In this document: in pieces, positions 61,301-64,000 of the stretch
Numbering within the stretch: the stretch's first letter is position 1
How the letters are laid out: each line of letters opens with the position of its first letter
Source of the DNA: Modestobacter lapidis
Lineage (GTDB): Bacteria > Actinomycetota > Actinomycetes > Mycobacteriales > Geodermatophilaceae
Length of the DNA: 64,000 nucleotides
Direction of reading: 5' to 3'
Assembly: GCA_019779905.1 (NCBI GenBank)
Contig: JABAKE010000006.1
Span: 1 to 64,000, forward strand
The notes under the pieces: generated by a model
What the model was told of the DNA's origin: nothing
Database searches by the model: none
The model's input: the letters and a program-made list of their open reading frames with translations, nothing else
Made by a program: the position numbers and the translations under genes

Positions 61301-62259
61301 TTGCGCGTGCGGTTGTAGCCGACGCGGGCCGCCTGGGCAGATTTCCGGCTGGCCCGATCGTCGGTGAGCCACTGGTGCTGCGCGTCGGCGACGATCACCG
61401 AGCCGTCGGAGAAGTGGACCTCGTAGCAGGGCCGCCCGGTCATGACCTCGGTCGCGGCCACGACCGTGGTGGGCCGGCCGTCGGCACCGATGACCTGGTC
61501 GCCCACGGCGACCTCGCCCATCGTCGTCCAGCCGGCAGTCGTCGCGACGGGAGTGTCCAGCGCGAGCGCCTTGCCCACGCCAGGCCTGGCCGCGATGACG
61601 ACCATCTGACCGGCCTGCAGGCCGTTGGTGAGCTCGTCGAGGTCACGGATGCCGGTGGGGACGCCGCGGGCCGTGCCGCCGCGCGAGGCGATGGCGTCCA
61701 GCTCGTCCATGGTCGGCTGCAGGACGTCCTCGAGGCGCGAGTAGTCCTCGCTCATCCGCTTCTCGGTGACGTCGTAGATCTCCTGCTGCGCGCGGTCGAC
61801 GATGTCATCGACGTCGCCCTTCCCGCCCGCCGCGCCGTAGCCCAGCTGCACCACCCGGGTGCCGGCCTCGACCAGCCGCCGCAGCACGGCCTGCTCGGCC
61901 ACGATCGCGGCGTAGTACCCGGCGTTGGCCGCGGTGGGCGTGGAGGCGATCAGCGTGTGCAGGTAGACCGCGCCGCCCATCTTGGACAGCTGGTCGGTGC
62001 GGTTCAGCTCGCCGGCGACGGTGATCGCGTCGGCGGGCTCGCCGCGGCCGTAGAGGTCGAGGATGACGTCGAAGACGACCTGGTGCGCCGGGCGGTAGAA
62101 GTCGGGCCCCGACAGCACCTCCACGACATCGGCGATGGCGTCCTTGCTCATCAGCATGCCGCCGAGCACCGACTGCTCCGCAGCGACGTCCTGAGGGGGC
62201 TGCCGGTCGTACTCCGGCGCCGTCACCCTCGGTCGGCTGATGTCGTCGACCACTGCCAC
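58366..62259 (-). CDS. dnaB: replicative DNA helicase DnaB with two inteins
   Basis: 1297-residue precursor from GTG at 62259 that would mature to a 456-residue helicase by splicing out two inteins. The first extein (230 residues) has the N-terminal DnaB domain and AARPGVGK of Walker A; intein 1 (415 residues) interrupts Walker A after Lys230. The second extein (167) has STLGLDIAR, FSLEMSKHEI and VIDYLQLM (Walker B) to DLRESG. Intein 2 (426 residues) lies before SIEQDADMVMMIHRED; the last extein (59) ends VKHRNGPTANV and following residues. All joints end His-Asn followed by Ser, so splicing appears intact. Confidence 0.96.
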   Translation of the reverse strand: MAVVDDISRPRVTAPEYDRQPPQDVAAEQSVLGGMLMSKDAIADVVEVLSGPDFYRPAHQVVFDVILDLYGRGEPADAITVAGELNRTDQLSKMGGAVYLHTLIASTPTAANAGYYAAIVAEQAVLRRLVEAGTRVVQLGYGAAGGKGDVDDIVDRAQQEIYDVTEKRMSEDYSRLEDVLQPTMDELDAIASRGGTARGVPTGIRDLDELTNGLQAGQMVVIAARPGVGKALALDTPVATTAGWTTMGEVAVGDQVIGADGRPTTVVAATEVMTGRPCYEVHFSDGSVIVADAQHQWLTDDRASRKSAQAARVGYNRTRNQRTFAAVRTTEELARTVRCATKDARLNHSVSNAAPLELPHAALPLPPYALGVWLGDGTSASAHYTSADPEIAAYIEAEGLVVERTSAELRYALRLPVRDGVAACPCPMCGELFVPSTSQVQTCGKRCGGKLRAAGGIGRSATCPDCGGPSAGLAQCATCRADHGTVTGLLRSLGVLGDRHIPTVYLRASVAQRRALLAGLLDTDGTVAPNGVVQFAVTNQRLAEGVRELIASLGHRVRMTRKRVPGRSERSSTCFTLTFSTDDEVFRLERKKLLHKERGARSFTARGARFVTDVRPVDSVPVRCIQVDADDHLFLAGRSFIPTHNSTLGLDIARSATVKHHMPAAIFSLEMSKHEITMRLLSAEAKVPLHHMRAGTLSDEDWSKLARRMGEIADAPLYIDDSPNMTMMEIRAKARRLKQRNDLKLIVIDYLQLMTSGKKVESRQQEVSEFSRALKLLAKELELPVIAMSQLNRGSEQRQDKKPMLSDLRESGCLPAETRILRADTGAETSMGELFESGATDVPVWSLDDNLRYVRRHLTHVFSTGRKDVFRLTTSSGKTVRATANHPFLTFDGFRPLGELRPGDRLGVPRHVPAPDEMTVWDDEKVTLLAHLIGDGSFVKRQPLRYASIDEANLRAVTTAALHFGIVAVRDDYPAARCTTLRLRAPFPLTHGRRNPIAAWLDELGLFGLRSHEKFVPEPVFHLPKRQISHFLRHLWATDGSVTVTKAGRGGRIYYASTSRHLVDDVSRLLLRFGISCRIRRVQKTGYRDGWTLDISGCDDQRRFLGEIGVHGSRGEAAERLLAIVRETGANTDVDTVPVEVWERVRTVLEEKGMTHRAFAAAMGTAFCGSTLWKHAPSRERLGRVAAVLEDAELEMQAVNDLLWDEIVSIEPDGTEEVYDATVLGGHNFIAEGIAVHNSIEQDADMVMMIHREDMYEKESPRAGEADIMLVKHRNGPTANVTVAFQGHYSRFVDMAN
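58546..59823 (-). other. DnaB intein 2 (class 1, LAGLIDADG type)
   Basis: 426 residues starting with Cys1 (CLPAETRILR), block B TANHPF (His74), ending GGHNFIAEGIAVHN followed by Ser+1. It lies at the DLRESG/SIEQD site used by other DnaB inteins. The homing nuclease carries LLAHLIGDGSF and LRHLWATDGSV, the two active-site blocks, both with the Asp; it looks intact. It would cleave intein-free dnaB at this point. Confidence 0.93.
60325..61569 (-). other. DnaB intein 1 (class 3, with zinc-ribbon insert)
   Basis: 415 residues starting with Ala (ALALDTPV) instead of Cys/Ser and ending FIPTHN before Ser+1. It has the class 3 triplet: Trp67 (AQHQW, block B), Cys394 (VRCIQVD, block F) and Thr413 (IPTHN, block G), so splicing should begin from Cys394. 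It lies in the Walker A loop after GK. The homing nuclease has LGVWLGDGTS and LLAGLLDTDGTV. Between them are CPCPMCGELF, CGKRCGG, CPDCGG and CATCRAD, four Cys pairs that look like zinc ribbons. Confidence 0.93.
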
Positions 62260-62304
62260 GCTTGGATCCCCCGCTCCTCCACCCGCCGGTACCGCCGGGT
62301 CATT

Positions 62305-62344
62305 GCTACCGCCGGGCACTGACGATTTCGCGCCCGGCGGTAGC
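62305..62344. terminator. hairpin upstream of dnaB
   Basis: Perfect 13-bp arms (GCTACCGCCGGGC and GCCCGGCGGTAGC) with a 14-base loop, 46 bp before the dnaB start on its coding strand. A partial extra copy of CCGCCGG lies just beside it. It could be a terminator or leader hairpin; no poly-U follows. Confidence 0.5.
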
Positions 62345-62411
62345 TGGGGTGACGTTAGGAACCGTGGGGGCACCGCGTCCAACACCGGTGTGCACGCCGC
62401 TCTGCACAAGC

Positions 62412-62420
62412 TGTGGACAA
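62412..62420 (-). promoter_or_regulatory. DnaA-box-like nonamer
   Basis: TTGTCCACA on the minus strand, a perfect match to the usual high-GC actinobacterial DnaA box. It is alone, so not an origin, but could titrate DnaA or regulate dnaB. Confidence 0.4.
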
Positions 62421-62627
62421 GTCGGTGGACGACGGCGGACGGGGTGTGGGTACCGGCGGGACGGGCGCCCGTCGTCTCCCGGCAACCGGCCCGTCACCTG
62501 CACGCCCTTCCTGCACCGGCTGTGGACGGCAGAAAGTGGCGGATAAATCTCGCCCGCCACGTCACCCCGGGCGTGGCGTCCTCCCACCCGTCCCGGCAGC
62601 CCCGCGGCACGGCCGGCCGGAACGCCG

Positions 62628-62661
62628 CAGAGGGCGCCGGACCGGAGTCCGACGCCCTCTG
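62628..62661 (-). terminator. terminator of the rpsF-ssb-rpsR-rplI operon
   Basis: Stem with arms CAGAGGGCG and CGCCCTCTG, extended after one mismatch by CGGAC/GTCCG around a four-base loop, starting 20 bp after the rplI stop. It is the most stable hairpin in the gap. It should end the ribosomal protein operon before dnaB. Confidence 0.75.
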
Positions 62662-62681
62662 TGACAGTGCTGTGGAGCGAG

Positions 62682-63137
62682 CTACGCAGCGACGACCTCG
62701 ATGGTCACCGCGGTGCTGACCTCCGGGTGCACCCGCACCGTGACGGTGTGGGTACCCGTGCTCTTGATGCTGCTGGGCAGCTCGACACGGCGACGGTCGA
62801 GGGACGGGCCCCCGGCCGCGGTGACCGCGGCGACGACGTCGGCGGTGGTGATCCGCCCGAACAGGCGGCCACCGTCGCCGGCCTTCGCCGGCAGCGTGAC
62901 GGTCAGCTTCGACAGCTGGGCCGCCACGGTCTGCGCCTCGTCCAGGGAACGGACGTCGCGGGCGGCACGCGCCCGGCGCAGGCTGGCGATCTGCTTCTCG
63001 GCGCCGCGCGTGGCCTGGATGGCCAGCCCGCGGGGCAGGAGGTAGTTGCGGGCGTACCCGCCCTTCACCTCGACGGTGTCACCGGAGGAACCGAGGCCGG
63101 TGACCTCCTGGGTCAGGATCAGCTTGGTGAGGCTCAT
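62682..63137 (-). CDS. rplI: 50S ribosomal protein L9
   Basis: 151 residues with the L9 N-terminal domain (KLILTQEVTGLGSSGDTVEVKGGYARNYLLPRGLA), the long connecting helix and the C-terminal domain (GRLFGRITTADVVAAV). The ATG at 63137 is two bases after the rpsR stop. It is the last gene of the operon. Confidence 0.97.
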   Translation of the reverse strand: MSLTKLILTQEVTGLGSSGDTVEVKGGYARNYLLPRGLAIQATRGAEKQIASLRRARAARDVRSLDEAQTVAAQLSKLTVTLPAKAGDGGRLFGRITTADVVAAVTAAGGPSLDRRRVELPSSIKSTGTHTVTVRVHPEVSTAVTIEVVAA

Positions 63138-63139
63138 GA

Positions 63140-63376
63140 TCAGCGCGCCGTCGAGGTGTAGGGCAGGAGGGCCATCTCGCGGCTGTTCTTCACGGCCACG
63201 GCGACGTCCCGCTGGTGCTGGCTGCAGTTGCCGCTGACGCGGCGGGCACGGATCTTGCCGCGGTCGGAGATGAACTTCCGCAGCAGCGTCGTGTCCTTGT
63301 AGTCGACGTAGGTCGCCTTGTCCTTGCAGAACTGGCAGACCTTCTTCTTGACCTTGCGAATGGGGGGCTTGACCAC
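63140..63376 (-). CDS. rpsR: 30S ribosomal protein S18
   Basis: 78-residue S18 of the zinc-binding type, with Cys-x2-Cys (VCQFCKDK) and a further Cys (GNCSQHQ). The body [25 protein letters not shown] is typical. Actinobacteria often carry a second, zinc-free S18 paralogue elsewhere; this one sits in the standard ssb-rpsR-rplI order. Confidence 0.97.
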   Translation of the reverse strand: MVKPPIRKVKKKVCQFCKDKATYVDYKDTTLLRKFISDRGKIRARRVSGNCSQHQRDVAVAVKNSREMALLPYTSTAR

Positions 63377-63406
63377 TGGTTTCTCCAGGTACGACGGGTC
63401 TGAGGA

Positions 63407-63907
63407 TTAAAAGGGCGGTTCGTCGGACGACGCCGGCGGGGTGGACCACGGGTCGCTGGACCCGCCGCCGCCACCGGAGCCACCGGAGCCGCCGAAGCCA
63501 CCACCGCCGCCGCCGCCGAACCCGCCGCCGCCACCCTCACCGCGGTTGGCCTTGGTGACCTTCGCGGTGGCGTAGCGCAGGGACGGGCCGATCTCGTCGA
63601 CCTCGAGCTCGACGACGGTGCGCTTCTCGCCTTCCTTCGTCTCGAACGACCGCTGCTTCAGCCGGCCGGAGACGACGACCCGCGAACCGCGGGTGAGCGA
63701 CTCGGCGACGTTCTCGGCCGCCTGCCGCCACACGTTGCAGCGCAGGAAGAGCGCCTCGCCGTCCTTCCACTCCGAGGACTGCCGGTCGAACGTCCGCGGG
63801 GTGGAGGCGACGGTGAAGTTCGCGACGGCCGCACCGGAGGGCGTGAACCGGAGCTCGGGGTCCGACGTGAGGTTGCCGATGACGGTGATGACCGTCTCGC
63901 CAGCCAT
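63407..63907 (-). CDS. ssb: single-stranded DNA-binding protein
   Basis: 166 residues. The OB-fold ([22 protein letters not shown] through [20 protein letters not shown]) covers about residues 1-115, followed by a Gly-rich linker and the acidic tip SSDEPPF that recruits partner proteins. The linker is almost pure Gly/Phe/Ser. The ATG at 63907 is two bases after the rpsF stop. Confidence 0.97.
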   Translation of the reverse strand: MAGETVITVIGNLTSDPELRFTPSGAAVANFTVASTPRTFDRQSSEWKDGEALFLRCNVWRQAAENVAESLTRGSRVVVSGRLKQRSFETKEGEKRTVVELEVDEIGPSLRYATAKVTKANRGEGGGGGFGGGGGGGFGGSGGSGGGGGSSDPWSTPPASSDEPPF

Positions 63908-63909
63908 GG

Positions 63910-64000
63910 TCAGTGGGCCTCGGGGCGCATCAACTTCGTGCGCAGCACCGACTCGTTGAGGTTCAGCTGCCGGTCGAGTTCGGCGACGGCCGAGGGCTCG
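63910..64000 (-). CDS. rpsF: 30S ribosomal protein S6, C-terminal end only
   Basis: The last 29 or so residues of a gene running out of the window: [16 protein letters not shown] then [13 protein letters not shown]. This is the S6 C-terminus ([18 protein letters not shown] type), in the expected place before ssb. Confidence 0.93.
   Translation of the reverse strand, partial: EPSAVAELDRQLNLNESVLRTKLMRPEAH

Larger units (their letters stand above)
62260..62681. other. gene-free gap between dnaB and rplI
   Basis: About 420 bp without a convincing gene. It holds a strong hairpin near dnaB (62305-62344), a DnaA-box match (62412-62420), a second less exact TGTGGACGG further along, and the rplI terminator (62628-62661). 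The rest shows nothing I recognise. A dnaB promoter should lie near the hairpin but was not identified. Confidence 0.6.

Noticed and set aside
61111-62322. Plus-strand open frame of 403 codons opposite dnaB
   Set aside because: Complement of the DnaB N-terminal extein and intein 1; no motifs.

Overview
The window is about 64 kb of very GC-rich DNA with dense, often overlapping genes, many GTG starts and a complete actinobacterial gene repertoire: a mycobacterial-type IdeR box, a 13E12-family HNH nuclease, SipW-type signal peptidase, protein O-mannosyltransferase, class 3 inteins and the rpsF-ssb-rpsR-rplI-dnaB block. I infer a free-living, motile actinobacterium, most likely of the Geodermatophilaceae (Blastococcus/Geodermatophilus/Modestobacter type). 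The family call is an inference from gene content and style. Three exact copies of a parS-like palindrome together with the dnaB block suggest that the window lies in the origin-proximal part of the chromosome.

Layout. 1-5,690: a chemotaxis operon on the minus strand (cheA, cheW, two receptors, the last cut by the window edge). 6,038-9,060: trehalose synthesis (otsA, otsB) and paired fluoride-channel genes (crcB x2), the latter diverging from a CaiB-type CoA transferase/racemase through overlapping start codons. 10,207-14,056: a siderophore ABC importer behind an IdeR-type iron box, followed by two small membrane proteins, a flavin reductase/HMG-CoA lyase pair, and a TetR-MMPL export pair. 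19,817-25,804: glpD/glpK, a DUF559-type nuclease-like gene bracketed by two matching 30-bp palindromes, and phosphoglucomutase. 25,881-29,820: a SWIM-SNF2 helicase and a VapBC-type toxin-antitoxin pair.

29,840-34,929 holds a probable protein mannosylation locus: polyprenol-phosphate-mannose synthase, an acidic Thr/Glu-repeat lipoprotein, a PMT-type O-mannosyltransferase and a GT87-like mannosyltransferase. Next come a second unusual helicase with a histone-H1-like tail, an ElaA acetyltransferase, a flotillin/NfeD pair, and a two-gene export unit in which a SipW-type signal peptidase is fused to a LamG domain and is coupled to a TasA/camelysin-like substrate. 41,479-43,744 is thiM-thiE-thiD; then a TPR protein and dinB.

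45,908-56,265 is an accessory defence island built as one long coupled operon: methyltransferase, cupin, DUF488, hsdM, hsdS, an Mrr-type nuclease, a 13E12 HNH nuclease and hsdR. It is followed by a secreted HNH/excalibur lipoprotein. 57,200-64,000 returns to core genes: an unknown conserved protein, a membrane protein whose ribosome-binding site is locked in a predicted RNA stem, dnaB interrupted by two inteins (the first with the class 3 WCT signature), rplI, rpsR, ssb and the end of rpsF. No tRNA, rRNA, CRISPR array or insertion sequence was seen.
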